A stretch of DNA of 62,235 nt from Eubacteriales bacterium (GCA_029009055.1 JAQXJR010000029.1:1-62235), one strand, 5' to 3'; positions 34,928 through 44,215 are shown, numbered from the stretch's first letter. A program made the numbers and translations. The notes: generated from the letters alone by a model not told the origin.

Positions 34928-35666
34928 CTATATCTCCCTCCGTAACTCTGAGGCAAACAACTGTGATATTATCGGTGCCCCCGTTGGCATTAGCCATGTT
35001 CACGAGGTCGCTGCACATTTCTCCCATGCTCTTCCCCGAGCCCAGCTCTTCGGCTATGGCATCGTCTCCGGTCTCCCCATACAGACCATCCGAGCAAAGC
35101 ATGATCACGTCTCCCGCCTTCACGGGCATCTGGAAGAAATCCGGACTCACGTCCACATCGGCGCCTACAGCCCTGGTTATGTAATTCTTACCGGCTTGGA
35201 CGCCTTTACCATCCTCAGTGAGGAGGCCAGCCTTCTTCAGAGAATTCACATACGTGTGGTCCTCTGTTATCTGTTTAAGCTTTCCGTTCCTGTAGAGGTA
35301 AGCCCTGCTGTCGCCCACGTTCATGACGACCATCTTATTATCGAAGAAATATGACAGCACGATCGTCGTCGCCATACCCCTCGTCGCTTCATCGGAATTA
35401 GCCCTCTGGACCAGCTTATAATTCACTTTCTTAATACAGTCCTTAAAATAGGTCTGGCAGGTCCTGAACGTTTTCACGCCTTCGAGCGAATTAGCCGATA
35501 TGTACTCGGCGACCCCTGTCACCGTCATCCTGCTGGCTATCTCGCCCGAATTATTCCCGCCCACACCGTCGGCCACCATGTAAACGCCGGCGCCCGGTAT
35601 TATGAAGCAGGAATCCTCGTTATTACTACGCATGACCCCTTTATCGGTCTTGAAACTTACTTCCAT
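34920..35666 (-). CDS. stp: PP2C-family protein phosphatase (Stp/PrpC)
   Basis: Manganese-dependent Ser/Thr phosphatase that reverses PrkC phosphorylation, 248 aa. Metal-ligand motifs: RSNNEDSCF, VADGVGGNNSG, NVGDSRAYLYR, DHTYVNSL, MLCSDGLYGETGD and GTDNITVVCL. ATG at 35666 with TAGGAG upstream. It is the first gene after a 97-base gap behind rsmB. In related genomes rlmN lies between rsmB and this gene; it is absent here. Confidence 0.96.
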   Translation of the reverse strand: MEVSFKTDKGVMRSNNEDSCFIIPGAGVYMVADGVGGNNSGEIASRMTVTGVAEYISANSLEGVKTFRTCQTYFKDCIKKVNYKLVQRANSDEATRGMATTIVLSYFFDNKMVVMNVGDSRAYLYRNGKLKQITEDHTYVNSLKKAGLLTEDGKGVQAGKNYITRAVGADVDVSPDFFQMPVKAGDVIMLCSDGLYGETGDDAIAEELGSGKSMGEMCSDLVNMANANGGTDNITVVCLRVTEGDIDE

Positions 35667-35763
35667 ATAGTATAAAAACTCCTAAGTGAAGAAATAACTA
35701 ATTATCTATAAACTCCCGGTCACTCTTCTGCCGCAAAGCCAATCCCGCGGGATCCATCGCGGA

Positions 35764-37041
35764 TCACTGTCTCTTCATGACGCAGTAGAAGAATCCATCC
35801 GTTCCATCCTCGTCCGGCATGAGCTGTCTGGCTTCCTTAATCTTAAAATCAGAATGCTCCTTCAGGAAGCGGCTCACCACATCCTTATTCTCTATCATGT
35901 TTATAGTGCAGGTGCTGTACATGAGCTTACCATAACGCTTCACGTACTTCGACGCTGTTTCGAGTAAAGAGAATTGCTTCTCGGCTAAGGCTCTGCCATC
36001 GTCTTCCAGCTTCCTGTACTTTATCTCCGGCTTCCTGTCCAAAACTCCTAAGCCTGAGCACGGAGCGTCGCAGATGACGTAGTCTCCCAATTCGATAAGG
36101 TCAGGATTCTCTATCATGGAATCCTGCTCGCGAGTCTCTATAACGCTTACGCCGAGCCTCTCAGCCGATTTCTCTATCACATGCAGCTTATTACCATGCA
36201 CGTCGAAAGACATGACCCTGCCTGTATTCTTCATTATTATAGCAGAATCTAATGACTTACCTCCAGGCGCGGCGCAGAGATCGATGATCGTAGAGCCTTC
36301 CTTCGGCGCCAGCCTCTCTACAGCCAGAGCCGAAGCCGCGTCCTGAACGAAGAAGAGGCCTTCCTTAAACTCAGGTGTCTCTATGACAGACCCGCTCTTA
36401 ACTATAAGAAGATCCTTCACTCTGCGGGCTTCTCTTAGATCTACGCCTCTCTGTTTAAGCCTCTCTACCAATTCTGCCGGCTCTATCCTGAGCGTGTTCA
36501 CCCTCAGGCAGAGTCTCGGCTTCATGTTGGAAGCCTGAAGCAGTTTTTCAGCCCTCTCGCCATACTGGTTCAGCCAGAGCCTTACTATCCACGGATCTAT
36601 GGAATACGTAAGGGAAAGCCGCTTCACTTCATTCTTCTCATCCTCAGGCTTCTTAAGAGTATCCCTATTCCTCAGGAAATTCCTCAGGACGCCGTTTATG
36701 AATCCCGACCTTCCGAAAGCCACTTTCTTCGTGAGCTTCACACACTCATCTACGGCAGCGTAATCCGGCACAGAATCCATATAGATGATCTGATAGAGAC
36801 CCATCCTCAGGATCACCAGCAGGCAGATCTGCATCTTCTCCAGTTTCCTGGATGAAAGCTGGCCGATAATATAATCCAATGAATATTGGTTTTTCAGAAC
36901 GCCGTAGACCAGCTCCCTCACGAATGGAGGCGAGTTCGGCTTCTTCTCGGCTATCCTATTATTAAGTTCGATATTAGAGTACGAATTCTTCTCACTGATG
37001 TTAATCAGCACTTCGTACGCTGTGACCCTGTTTTGGTCCAT
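35764..37041 (-). CDS. rsmB: 16S rRNA (cytosine(967)-C(5))-methyltransferase RsmB
   Basis: SAM-dependent m5C methyltransferase, 425 aa. The N-terminal NusB-like RNA-binding domain spans about residues 1-135. The catalytic domain has FVQDAASALAVERLAP, DLCAAPGGKSLDSA, CDAPCSGLGVL (one catalytic Cys) and LMYSTCTINMIEN (the nucleophilic Cys). ATG at 37041. The gene follows the zinc metallopeptidase by 10 bases, so the two are probably cotranscribed. Confidence 0.96.
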   Translation of the reverse strand: MDQNRVTAYEVLINISEKNSYSNIELNNRIAEKKPNSPPFVRELVYGVLKNQYSLDYIIGQLSSRKLEKMQICLLVILRMGLYQIIYMDSVPDYAAVDECVKLTKKVAFGRSGFINGVLRNFLRNRDTLKKPEDEKNEVKRLSLTYSIDPWIVRLWLNQYGERAEKLLQASNMKPRLCLRVNTLRIEPAELVERLKQRGVDLREARRVKDLLIVKSGSVIETPEFKEGLFFVQDAASALAVERLAPKEGSTIIDLCAAPGGKSLDSAIIMKNTGRVMSFDVHGNKLHVIEKSAERLGVSVIETREQDSMIENPDLIELGDYVICDAPCSGLGVLDRKPEIKYRKLEDDGRALAEKQFSLLETASKYVKRYGKLMYSTCTINMIENKDVVSRFLKEHSDFKIKEARQLMPDEDGTDGFFYCVMKRQ

Positions 37042-37051
37042 CGTAAACTCC

Positions 37052-37768
37052 TTAATCTCTGCTGTTCCTAATCACAAGCAATCTCAGCAGGTTAGCGAGA
37101 GCCGTAGCCAGAGCCGCCACATAAGTCATGGCAGCCGCGCTCAGCACCTTCCTGCAGCCGGGCTGATTCTCAGGCGAGACCAAACCCAGCATCTGGATTT
37201 GCTGTAGAGCCCTCCCGCTGGCGTTAAATTCCACCGGAAGCGTTATCAAATGGAAGAAAAGCACCACGCAGAAAGCTAATATACCTATATCCATGATCGT
37301 GAGCCCGATATTAGACCCCGATTCTCCGCCGTAGCTGAAAGCCAGACCCAGGCCGACCATGATCAATACCCATGAGATGGACGAAGCGATGTTCGTGATC
37401 GGAACTATAGCGTCCCTGATCTTAAGAGGAACATACCCCTTAGCATGCTGTAAAGCGTGTCCGGCCTCGTGGCAGGCTACTGCGACCGCGCTCACTGATC
37501 TTCCGTTAAGAACGTCAGCCGACAGGTTTATGGTCCTGTCCGAAGGGTTATAGTAATCGCTTAATGTTCCCGGTATCTGGTTTATGCCGACATTCGTGAG
37601 CCCGTTCATATCCAGCATGCGCCTGGCCGCCTGAGCGCCGGTGAGCCCGGTTCCGGAATCTATCCTCATATAGGTCTTAAACCTGGACTGGACCAGCCCC
37701 TGAGCTATGAAAGCCAGTATCATGGCCGGAATCAGTATGATAAATGTCGGGTCGAAATAGTAAAACAT
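37052..37768 (-). CDS. Membrane zinc metallopeptidase (YugP family)
   Basis: Integral membrane protein of 238 aa in the YugP/Zn_peptidase_2 family. The N-terminal helix includes FIILIPAMILAFIAQ. The metalloprotease motif HEAGH occurs in ACHEAGHALQHAKGYVPLKIRD, with three or more hydrophobic segments after it (SSISWVLIMVGLGLAFSY, IMDIGILAFCVVLFFHLITLPVEFNAS). The function of the family is not established. ATG at 37768 is chosen because GGAGTGAT lies seven bases upstream; a GTG at 37780 would fall inside that site. It sits between fmt and rsmB, a common clostridial position. Confidence 0.88.
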   Translation of the reverse strand: MFYYFDPTFIILIPAMILAFIAQGLVQSRFKTYMRIDSGTGLTGAQAARRMLDMNGLTNVGINQIPGTLSDYYNPSDRTINLSADVLNGRSVSAVAVACHEAGHALQHAKGYVPLKIRDAIVPITNIASSISWVLIMVGLGLAFSYGGESGSNIGLTIMDIGILAFCVVLFFHLITLPVEFNASGRALQQIQMLGLVSPENQPGCRKVLSAAAMTYVAALATALANLLRLLVIRNSRD

Positions 37769-37846
37769 ATATTTTATCACTCCTGTTATTAAGTTATGTT
37801 TATCTCAATAATCATAAAGCCTCAATATAACAGGTAATTGAAGGGT

Positions 37847-38773
37847 TTATGAAAATAAGACTCCGCTTTCCACCTTATTACCCAGCAGGAAGTCGCTTAC
37901 CTTAACTCGCTTCTTCCCCGGAAGCTGGAGCTCCTTGATCACGAGAACGCCCGTCCCGCAGGCGACCCTGATGCCGCTCTTATCTGCGCTTAAGACAGTT
38001 CCAGGCTCCTTACCGGACTCGCCTGTCTCAGCGTCTGAGGCCCAGACCTTAACCTTCTTATCGCCATACATGAACGTTACGCCCGGCCAAGGCTGGTAAG
38101 CCCTTACCATTCTCTCTATCTGAGCAGCGTCCACGGACCAGTCTATGACTCCGTCATTTTTATTTATCATGCCGGCATAAGTAGACATGCTGTCGTCCTG
38201 CGGTGTGAAGACCGCTGTGCCAGCCTCTATCTCAGGAAGCGTCTTTACCATAAGTTCAGCTCCAGCCTCAGCCAGAGCATCCTCCAACTCAGGAAGCGTC
38301 TTACGGCCGATCTCGACCTCGACCTTAGATATCATATCGCCCGTGTCCAGGCCCTTCTCCATCTTCATGACCGTGACGCCGGTATATTCATCGCCGGACA
38401 GGATGGCGTGCTGCATTGGAGAAGCCCCTCTGAATTTAGGGAGCAAAGAAGCGTGAGCGTTAAAGCACCCGAGCCTTGGAAGCTCTAGCACGTCTTCCTT
38501 AAGTATCTGACCGAAAGCAGCCACGACTATAGCGTCCGGGCCGTATTCTCTCATCTTCTCCACGAGCTCAGGCTCAGCGGAAAGCCTACGCGGCTGATAA
38601 ACAGGGAGACCCAGCTCCAGAGCGCACTCCTTAACAGGAGAATATGTGACCTTACCGCGGTTTCTGGCCTTATCAGGCTGGGTCAGGACCATGCCTATAT
38701 CGTTTCCCGCCTCGTAGAGTTTCTTAAGTACAGAAACGGAGAACTTCGGTGTTCCCATAAATATGATCTTCAT
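37847..38773 (-). CDS. fmt: Methionyl-tRNA formyltransferase
   Basis: Formylates initiator Met-tRNA, 308 aa. N-terminal Rossmann domain with IIFMGTPKFSVSVL, then AFGQILKEDVLELPRLGCFNAHASLLPKFRGASP (catalytic Asn, His) and YTGVTVMKMEKGLDTGDM (catalytic Asp). The C-terminal OB-like domain starts near residue 205 with the INKNDGVIDWS linker. ATG at 38773 follows the def stop by 5 bases, so def-fmt are coupled: one formylates, the other removes the formyl group. Confidence 0.97.
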   Translation of the reverse strand: MKIIFMGTPKFSVSVLKKLYEAGNDIGMVLTQPDKARNRGKVTYSPVKECALELGLPVYQPRRLSAEPELVEKMREYGPDAIVVAAFGQILKEDVLELPRLGCFNAHASLLPKFRGASPMQHAILSGDEYTGVTVMKMEKGLDTGDMISKVEVEIGRKTLPELEDALAEAGAELMVKTLPEIEAGTAVFTPQDDSMSTYAGMINKNDGVIDWSVDAAQIERMVRAYQPWPGVTFMYGDKKVKVWASDAETGESGKEPGTVLSADKSGIRVACGTGVLVIKELQLPGKKRVKVSDFLLGNKVESGVLFS

Positions 38774-38778
38774 CGGGA

Positions 38779-39261
38779 CTATTCCTCTTCTGTGTCTTCA
38801 GGAGCAGCTGCTGTGTGGACTTCTTCAGCCTTATCTGTATAGAGGACGCCGTCCAGATGGTCGTTCTCGTGGCACATTACCCTGGCATAGAAGCCTGTGA
38901 ACGTGTATTCCATCCTCTCGCCGTCGCGGTTAGTAGCCCTGATGACGATCTTATCAGGCCTCTTAACAGTTCCGAAGAAACCAGGTACGCTGAGGCAGCC
39001 CTCTACGTCCTCGTTTTCGCCCTCGGTTGATACGATCTCAGGATTTACCATATAGTAAACATGACCCGGTTCCGGCTCAGCCACGAACATCCTGCGCATG
39101 AAACCTACCTGAGGAGCTGCCAGGCCTACGCCGTCAGCGTCTCTCATGGTGTCCAGCATATCGTCCAGGACCTCACGGATGTGGTCATTCACTTCTTTAA
39201 CTTCTTTGCAATGTTTTCTGAGGATAGGATCACCCTCGACTACGATCTTTCTTAATGCCAT
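38779..39261 (-). CDS. def: Peptide deformylase
   Basis: Metalloenzyme that removes N-formyl from new proteins, 160 aa. The three motifs are GVGLAAPQVG (motif I, Gln), EGCLSVPG (motif II, Cys ligand) and CHENDHLDGVL (motif III; His ligands and catalytic Glu). A short acidic tail follows. ATG at 39261; priA ends 34 bases upstream in the direction of transcription. Confidence 0.97.
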   Translation of the reverse strand: MALRKIVVEGDPILRKHCKEVKEVNDHIREVLDDMLDTMRDADGVGLAAPQVGFMRRMFVAEPEPGHVYYMVNPEIVSTEGENEDVEGCLSVPGFFGTVKRPDKIVIRATNRDGERMEYTFTGFYARVMCHENDHLDGVLYTDKAEEVHTAAAPEDTEEE

Positions 39262-39295
39262 GCCTTCTCACTTTCTATCTAAATATAAATATTAA

Positions 39296-41302
39296 CTATA
39301 TCCCGCTGTATGGATTCACATCTATCACTACAGCCACATCACCGCTCTTCTCCACGTAATTCGACGCGTAGTAGCGAATGTAATATACGTATTTATTTCT
39401 CTCGCCCTTAGGGGCTTTTATCATTATATGATACCTGGAGCTGTCCTTACCCTTAAACAGGCTGTCGAGCTTAGGCCTGAATATCTTATCCGACCCCGGA
39501 AGCCCCGCCCTCATCAGGTATGACCTGCAGCCTGCCGCCGCGTCATAAGCCTTAGAATCGCTTTCTGACGTGAATTCGGCTGATATGAGGTCGCTGAACG
39601 GCGGATAATCCATGAGCCTCCTCATCTGAACTTCCTCATTAAAGAAATCCAGGTAACTGTGCTTAGCCGCCGCCTTTATAGCGAAATTATCAGGCGTGAA
39701 TGACTGGACTATCACTCTTCCCTGCTCACTGCCTCTCCCGGCGCGGCCTGCCACCTGCGTTATGAGCTGGAACGTCCGCTCTGTCGACCGATAATCCGGT
39801 ATGCTTAGCGTCGTGTCAGCCGCTATGACCCCGGTCAGGGCTACATTAGAGAAATCCAGGCCCTTAGCTATAAGCTGGGTCCCGACCAAAATATCTATCT
39901 TACCCTTTGCGAAATCATTTAAGACTTTCCTGATAGCTCCCCGGCTCTTAACCGTATCCAGGTCCAGCCTGGCTATCCTGGCTTCAGGGAACATCTCCTG
40001 CGTTAGCTCTTCTACCTTCTCCGTCCCTGTTCCGTAGAACTTAAGGTGCCTGCCGCCGCACGTCGGGCAGGTTTCAGGGATCCTGTATTTACGCCCGCAG
40101 TAATGGCAGACCCCGGCATTCTCGGACTTATGGTAGACGAGAGTTATGTCGCAGTCCGGGCACTTAAGCACCTCGCCGCAGTCGTCGCAGCGGATGACCG
40201 TCGAATAGCCCCGGCGGTTTATGAACAGGATGGCCTGCTTCTTATTATCCAGGCATTCCCGGATTCCCCGATAAAGCTCGGAGCTTAATATAGAGAGGTT
40301 TCCCTCCCTGATTTCTTCCTTCATGTCTATTATATCGACAGATGGAAGAGGAGTCTCATTATACCTCTTATCCAAGGTTATGAGTTCGTATATGCCTTCC
40401 TTAGCCCTCTCATAGGAGACGACTGAAGGTGTGGCGCTTCCCAGGATCAGCACGCCCTTAGACTTCATGAGCCGCTTCATGGCTATGTCCACGGTCTCGT
40501 AATTCGGCGACTGGTCCGACTTATATGTAGATTCGTGCTCCTCGTCCAGAACGATGACGCCTATATTCTCGAGAGGCGCGAACACGCCGATCCGGGCTCC
40601 TATGGCTATCTTAGCCTCTCCCCGCCTCAGCCTGGCCCATTCATCGTATCGCTCCCTCTGCGTGAGCTTACTGTGGAGCACCGCCACCTGCTCCCGTCCG
40701 AACCTGGCTATGAACCTGAGCACGACCTGCTCGGCCAGCATAATCTCCGGCACGAGCATGATAGCTGTCTTACCTTGATTTATGGCCTCCTGGATGGCCC
40801 GCATGTAGATTTCTGTCTTACCGGACGATGTGACGCCATGGATGAGAAAACTCTTATTTTCGTCGCTATCTACTGCAAAGTTTATCTTATCTACCGCGTC
40901 CCGCTGTTCTTCTGTGAGCTCAGGCGGTTCGTCCCGCTTTATATTCTCGTTACTATACGGGACCTTATTCTTACCGGGCTTCGGCGCCTTCCCCGGCGGT
41001 ATGAAACACTTAACAGCGTCTATATACCTGATACCGTAGCGCTTTCTCATCCAGCAGCATGTATCCACCATCTCATCCGTCAGGGAGAGGACAGGGTCGA
41101 CCGAGATGATACTCTTAATCTTAGAGTCTTCTATCTCAGGCTTAATGCCGGTCTGGAACACGAAAGCCTTAATCTTGCGGTTCCCCTTATTAAAAGGGAC
41201 ACTCACGACGCTACCGACCCTGACCGGCATGTCAGCCCTATATGTGTAGAATCTGTCAGTATATCTGCTTTTATTATCTATGACTACGCTGACGTATTCC
41301 AT
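39296..41302 (-). CDS. priA: Primosomal replication restart helicase PriA
   Basis: 3'-5' helicase that reloads the replisome at stalled forks, 668 aa (shorter than the ~730 aa of E. coli PriA, with a compact N-terminal DNA-binding domain). The Walker A motif is in GVTSSGKTEIY, DEEHESTYKSDQSPNYETVDIA holds the DEEH box, and LGSATPSVVSYERA is motif III. The two-zinc cysteine cluster runs from CDDCGEVLKCPDC to CPTCGGRHLKFYG. GTQLIAKGLDFSNV and QVAGRAGRGS are motifs V and VI. ATG at 41302 with AAAGGAG upstream. It starts the priA-def-fmt run. Confidence 0.96.
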   Translation of the reverse strand: MEYVSVVIDNKSRYTDRFYTYRADMPVRVGSVVSVPFNKGNRKIKAFVFQTGIKPEIEDSKIKSIISVDPVLSLTDEMVDTCCWMRKRYGIRYIDAVKCFIPPGKAPKPGKNKVPYSNENIKRDEPPELTEEQRDAVDKINFAVDSDENKSFLIHGVTSSGKTEIYMRAIQEAINQGKTAIMLVPEIMLAEQVVLRFIARFGREQVAVLHSKLTQRERYDEWARLRRGEAKIAIGARIGVFAPLENIGVIVLDEEHESTYKSDQSPNYETVDIAMKRLMKSKGVLILGSATPSVVSYERAKEGIYELITLDKRYNETPLPSVDIIDMKEEIREGNLSILSSELYRGIRECLDNKKQAILFINRRGYSTVIRCDDCGEVLKCPDCDITLVYHKSENAGVCHYCGRKYRIPETCPTCGGRHLKFYGTGTEKVEELTQEMFPEARIARLDLDTVKSRGAIRKVLNDFAKGKIDILVGTQLIAKGLDFSNVALTGVIAADTTLSIPDYRSTERTFQLITQVAGRAGRGSEQGRVIVQSFTPDNFAIKAAAKHSYLDFFNEEVQMRRLMDYPPFSDLISAEFTSESDSKAYDAAAGCRSYLMRAGLPGSDKIFRPKLDSLFKGKDSSRYHIMIKAPKGERNKYVYYIRYYASNYVEKSGDVAVVIDVNPYSGI

Positions 41303-41335
41303 TACACTCCTTTGCTATATAAGACCTTATAGTTA

Positions 41336-42343
41336 CTAGAGAAGATCTATGCCGTGCTCCGCGCATGTCTTAACCATATCATCAGGCCAGATGCTTACCT
41401 GGACCTCACCGATATGAGCCTTCCTGAGGAAGAACATGCAGAGCCTGCTCTGGCCGATTCCGCCGCCGATAGAAAGCGGAAGTTCGTTATTCATTACAGC
41501 TTTCTGGAACGGAAGTTCTCTCCTGTCATCGCATCCGGCCATGGTAAGCTGCCTGTCCATAGACTCAGCGTCCACCCTGATACCCATAGATGAGATCTCG
41601 AAAGCGATTCCCAGCACATCGTTCCAGAGTATGATATCTCCGTTAAGCTCCCAGTCATCATAGTCCGGAGAACGTCCGTCATGCTTCTTACCCGACTTAA
41701 GCGGTCCGCCGATCTTCTCAACGAAAATAGCTCCATGCTCCTTACAGCACGCGTTCTCCCTCTCCTTCGGGGTCAGGTCAGGATACTCGTCCTCCAGTTC
41801 CTGGCTGGTAATGAAATATATCTCATTAGGCAGGTCATTATGGATGTCCCTGTAGATCCTGTTTACATAATCGTTCAGGTTAAGTATAGAGTTATATATA
41901 GTCCTGACAGTCTCCTCCAGATATTCCATAGTCCTCTGCTCAGGAGTTATGACCTTCTCCCAGTCCCACTGGTCCACATAGAGCGAGTGCAGGTTATCGA
42001 GCTCCTCATCGCGCCTTATAGCGTTCATATCCGTGTAGATACCATTTCCCGGCTCCACATCATACTTACCTAAAGCGTATCTCTTCCACTTAGCCAGGGA
42101 CTGAACGACCTCAGCCGGCTTCTCGTCCATGTCCTTAACCGTGAATGAAACGCGGCGCTCCACGCCGTTAAGGTTATCATTCATTCCTGTGGCAGGATCC
42201 ACGATGAGAGGCGCGGATACACGCCTGAGTGAAAGGCCGTAAGCCAGTTCATCCTGGAAATAATCTTTGATCTTCTTGATTCCTCTCTGAGTCTCCCTAG
42301 GCTCGAGGATCGGGTCATATCCTTCTGGTAAAATAAGCGTCAT
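41336..42343 (-). CDS. asnA: Aspartate-ammonia ligase (asparagine synthetase A)
   Basis: ATP-dependent, ammonia-using asparagine synthetase of class II aaRS fold, 335 aa, the normal length. Recognisable segments are QRGIKKIKDYFQDELAYGL, RVSAPLIVDPATGMNDNLNG, YVDQWDWEKVI, and the C-terminal PLSIGGGIGQSRLCMFFLRKAHIGEVQVSIWPDD, cut here only by normal sequence end. ATG at 42343 with GGGGGAGAAG upstream. It lies 33 bases before priA and may share its transcript. Confidence 0.96.
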   Translation of the reverse strand: MTLILPEGYDPILEPRETQRGIKKIKDYFQDELAYGLSLRRVSAPLIVDPATGMNDNLNGVERRVSFTVKDMDEKPAEVVQSLAKWKRYALGKYDVEPGNGIYTDMNAIRRDEELDNLHSLYVDQWDWEKVITPEQRTMEYLEETVRTIYNSILNLNDYVNRIYRDIHNDLPNEIYFITSQELEDEYPDLTPKERENACCKEHGAIFVEKIGGPLKSGKKHDGRSPDYDDWELNGDIILWNDVLGIAFEISSMGIRVDAESMDRQLTMAGCDDRRELPFQKAVMNNELPLSIGGGIGQSRLCMFFLRKAHIGEVQVSIWPDDMVKTCAEHGIDLL

Positions 42344-42376
42344 AGCTTCTCCCCCTTTTGAAATTTTATTAATATA

Positions 42377-43015
42377 TTACAGAGTTCCGGTCTGTTTTTC
42401 GTCATTATTCAGCAAAGCCCGCCTGGCAGCTCTCTCAGCCCTGCTCCTATCAGCCTCTATCTTAGAAAAACCGCAGCCGCAGTAGTTCTGCCGGTAGAGC
42501 CCGTGTTCCTTAGATAGTTCCACGCTCTTCTTAAAGCCATCCTTCTTCTTAAAGTCGAACGGCTCGAACTCAATGCCGCGCTCCTCGCCGCGCTTCTCGC
42601 CGATTTTCGAAATCAGCTTATAGTTCTTATACGGGCTCACGGTGAGGGTCGTCGTGAATGAGTCGAAGCCGTGGCTCACCGCGTAATCTGCCGCCACTGT
42701 CAGACGCTGGTCGAAGCAGACCGCGCATCTAGCTCCGCCTTCAGGCTCATTCTCCAGGCTGCGCACCAACTCGTGGTATCTATCCGGGTCGTAATCGCCC
42801 TCTACGAATTCAACTTTACGACCATAGACGCCTGACTCGTTTATTTCATTTATGTATCTGATCTGGTTGGCCTTCCTTAGTTCATATTCATCCCTGTTAT
42901 CTATACAAGGGTTGTAGTAGAAGACCGTGATCTCGTAATCGCCCTCGCTCATGAGCCTATCTATGCAGGCGGTCGAACAAGGTCCGCAGCAACTGTGTAA
43001 AAGCAGTTTTTTCAT
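42377..43015 (-). CDS. queH: Epoxyqueuosine reductase QueH
   Basis: Last step of queuosine synthesis: reduces epoxyqueuosine in tRNA, the non-orthologous replacement for QueG; 212 aa, formerly DUF208. Vicinal cysteines occur in LLHSCCGPCSTACIDRL, FYYNPCIDNRDEYELRK is diagnostic, and GGARCAVCFDQRL and YCGCGFS supply further iron-sulfur cysteines. ATG at 43015. It is divergent from the radical SAM gene across a 107-base spacer with -10-like boxes on both strands. No other queuosine genes are in the window. Confidence 0.93.
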   Translation of the reverse strand: MKKLLLHSCCGPCSTACIDRLMSEGDYEITVFYYNPCIDNRDEYELRKANQIRYINEINESGVYGRKVEFVEGDYDPDRYHELVRSLENEPEGGARCAVCFDQRLTVAADYAVSHGFDSFTTTLTVSPYKNYKLISKIGEKRGEERGIEFEPFDFKKKDGFKKSVELSKEHGLYRQNYCGCGFSKIEADRSRAERAARRALLNNDEKQTGTL

Positions 43016-43041
43016 TCCATTTCCCGTTCTTAATGGCTTTC

Positions 43042-43070
43042 TTTCAATTTATTACATTATAAGCTATAAT
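43042..43070 (+). promoter_or_regulatory. Promoter for the radical SAM gene in the queH divergent spacer
   Basis: TTTCAA (43042-43047), a 17-base spacer and TATAAT (43065-43070) on the + strand. A second TATAAT on the minus strand (43057-43062) may serve queH. Confidence 0.55.
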
Positions 43071-43122
43071 ATTTTAGCATAGAAACCGCCGCAATACAAC
43101 GAATACATGGAGGTTCGGGAGC

Positions 43123-44028
43123 GTGGGAAGCACTGAAATCATAAGGGAGAAGAGGATATACACCATCAGCGATTTTTTGAAGGAAGAATTCGGCCGGAAG
43201 ATGGTGAAGCTCTCCATAGACGGCGGTTTCACCTGCCCTAACCGGGACGGTACTAAGGGGACCGGCGGATGCCTATTCTGCGCCGGCGGAGGCGCGGGCG
43301 GCTTCTCGTCGGATATAGACGGGCAGATCCGGCTGCTTTCGAATAAATGGCCGAACGCCAGCTACCTAGCCTACTTCCAAGAGCACACTAACACATACGC
43401 GCCTGTCTCGGAACTCCGCGAGAAATACTATTCCGTCCTATCAGACCCGCGGATAGAAGGCCTGGTGATCGGCACGCGTCCTGACTGCCTTCCTGATGAT
43501 GTCCTCGACCTCCTGTCCGAGATAAACGAGAGGCATTTCCTCTGGCTGGAGCTGGGCTTCCAAACGTCGAAACCCGAGACCGTCCACCTGATAAACCGCT
43601 GCTACGATAACGATGTCTTCGATGAAGCCGTATCGAAGCTTAAGGCTCGCGGCATAAAGACGGTGGCTCACATGATTCTCGGCCTCCCCGGTGAGTCCAG
43701 AGATGACATGTTCGCTACTCTCGATTACCTATTGCAAAGACATGTCTGGGGGCTTAAGTTCCACTTACTTAATGTGGTCCGCGGCTCCCGCCTGGCTGAG
43801 GAATTTCCCGATTATACACCGTTCGACAATATAGAAGATTATGTAAACTTAGTGTGCGACCTCTTAGAGCGCGTTCCTTCAAACGTAATCATACACAGGC
43901 TTACAGCCGACGCCCCCCGCGCCGACCTCATCGCCCCGGAGTGGAGCTATAAGAAAAGGACGATCCTGAACGGAATCCAGCACGAACTTAAGGCGCGAGA
44001 TTCCTTCCAAGGAAAATTCGCTGATTGA
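43123..44028 (+). CDS. TIGR01212-type radical SAM protein (YhcC family)
   Basis: Radical SAM enzyme of 301 aa, YhcC/TIGR01212 family, function undetermined. The cluster-binding cysteines sit in FTCPNRDGTKGTGGCLFC, the atypical C-x(n)-C-x2-C spacing of this family. KPETVHLINRCYDND and HMILGLPGESRDDM are the core barrel motifs and LKFHLLNVVRGSRLAEE the C-terminal one. I use the GTG at 43123, which has TGGAGG nine bases upstream. The stop codon overlaps the left arm of a nested palindrome described separately. Confidence 0.9.
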   Translation: MGSTEIIREKRIYTISDFLKEEFGRKMVKLSIDGGFTCPNRDGTKGTGGCLFCAGGGAGGFSSDIDGQIRLLSNKWPNASYLAYFQEHTNTYAPVSELREKYYSVLSDPRIEGLVIGTRPDCLPDDVLDLLSEINERHFLWLELGFQTSKPETVHLINRCYDNDVFDEAVSKLKARGIKTVAHMILGLPGESRDDMFATLDYLLQRHVWGLKFHLLNVVRGSRLAEEFPDYTPFDNIEDYVNLVCDLLERVPSNVIIHRLTADAPRADLIAPEWSYKKRTILNGIQHELKARDSFQGKFAD

Positions 44029-44133
44029 TGTTGAGATATTTCAATCTATTATCAAACGCCTGCTGAACTCTGTCCTCACTGCGTTGCGGAGGAGTTCAGC
44101 AGGTGTTTGCTTATATATAAATCTCAACATCAA
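44025..44133 (+). repeat. Nested palindrome with apical repeat core (copy 1)
   Basis: Outer arms TTGATGTTGAGAT (44025-44037) and ATCTCAACATCAA (44121-44133) are perfect complements, and the left one overlaps the TGA stop of the radical SAM gene. Inner arms CAAACGCCTGCTGAACTC (44053-44070) and its complement at 44092-44109 differ only by one G-T wobble. The loop is the conserved core GTCCTCACTGCGTTGCGGAG (44072-44091), the first of four copies in 1.6 kb. There is no T-run, so it is a 3' UTR structure rather than a standard terminator. Confidence 0.75.
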
Positions 44134-44156
44134 AAGTTAGAATTTCTGGGGTTGAG

Positions 44157-44215
44157 GGTTTCCATAATCTTTGTGGCACTGTCCTCGCTACGCTGCGGAG
44201 GTGCTCGATACAGGG
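44157..44215 (+). repeat. Apical-core repeat, copy 2
   Basis: Core GTCCTCGCTACGCTGCGGAG at 44181-44200, flanked by GCAC/GTGC (44176-44179, 44201-44204). The left flank, with TTTCCATA at 44159-44166 and an AGAATT..CTGGGG stretch before it, matches the flank of copy 3 read on the other strand, so more than the core is shared. Confidence 0.6.

Noticed and set aside
40535-41332. 265-codon + strand frame antisense to priA
   Set aside because: PriA helicase motifs and the zinc cysteines are on the minus strand; the + frame is a shadow.
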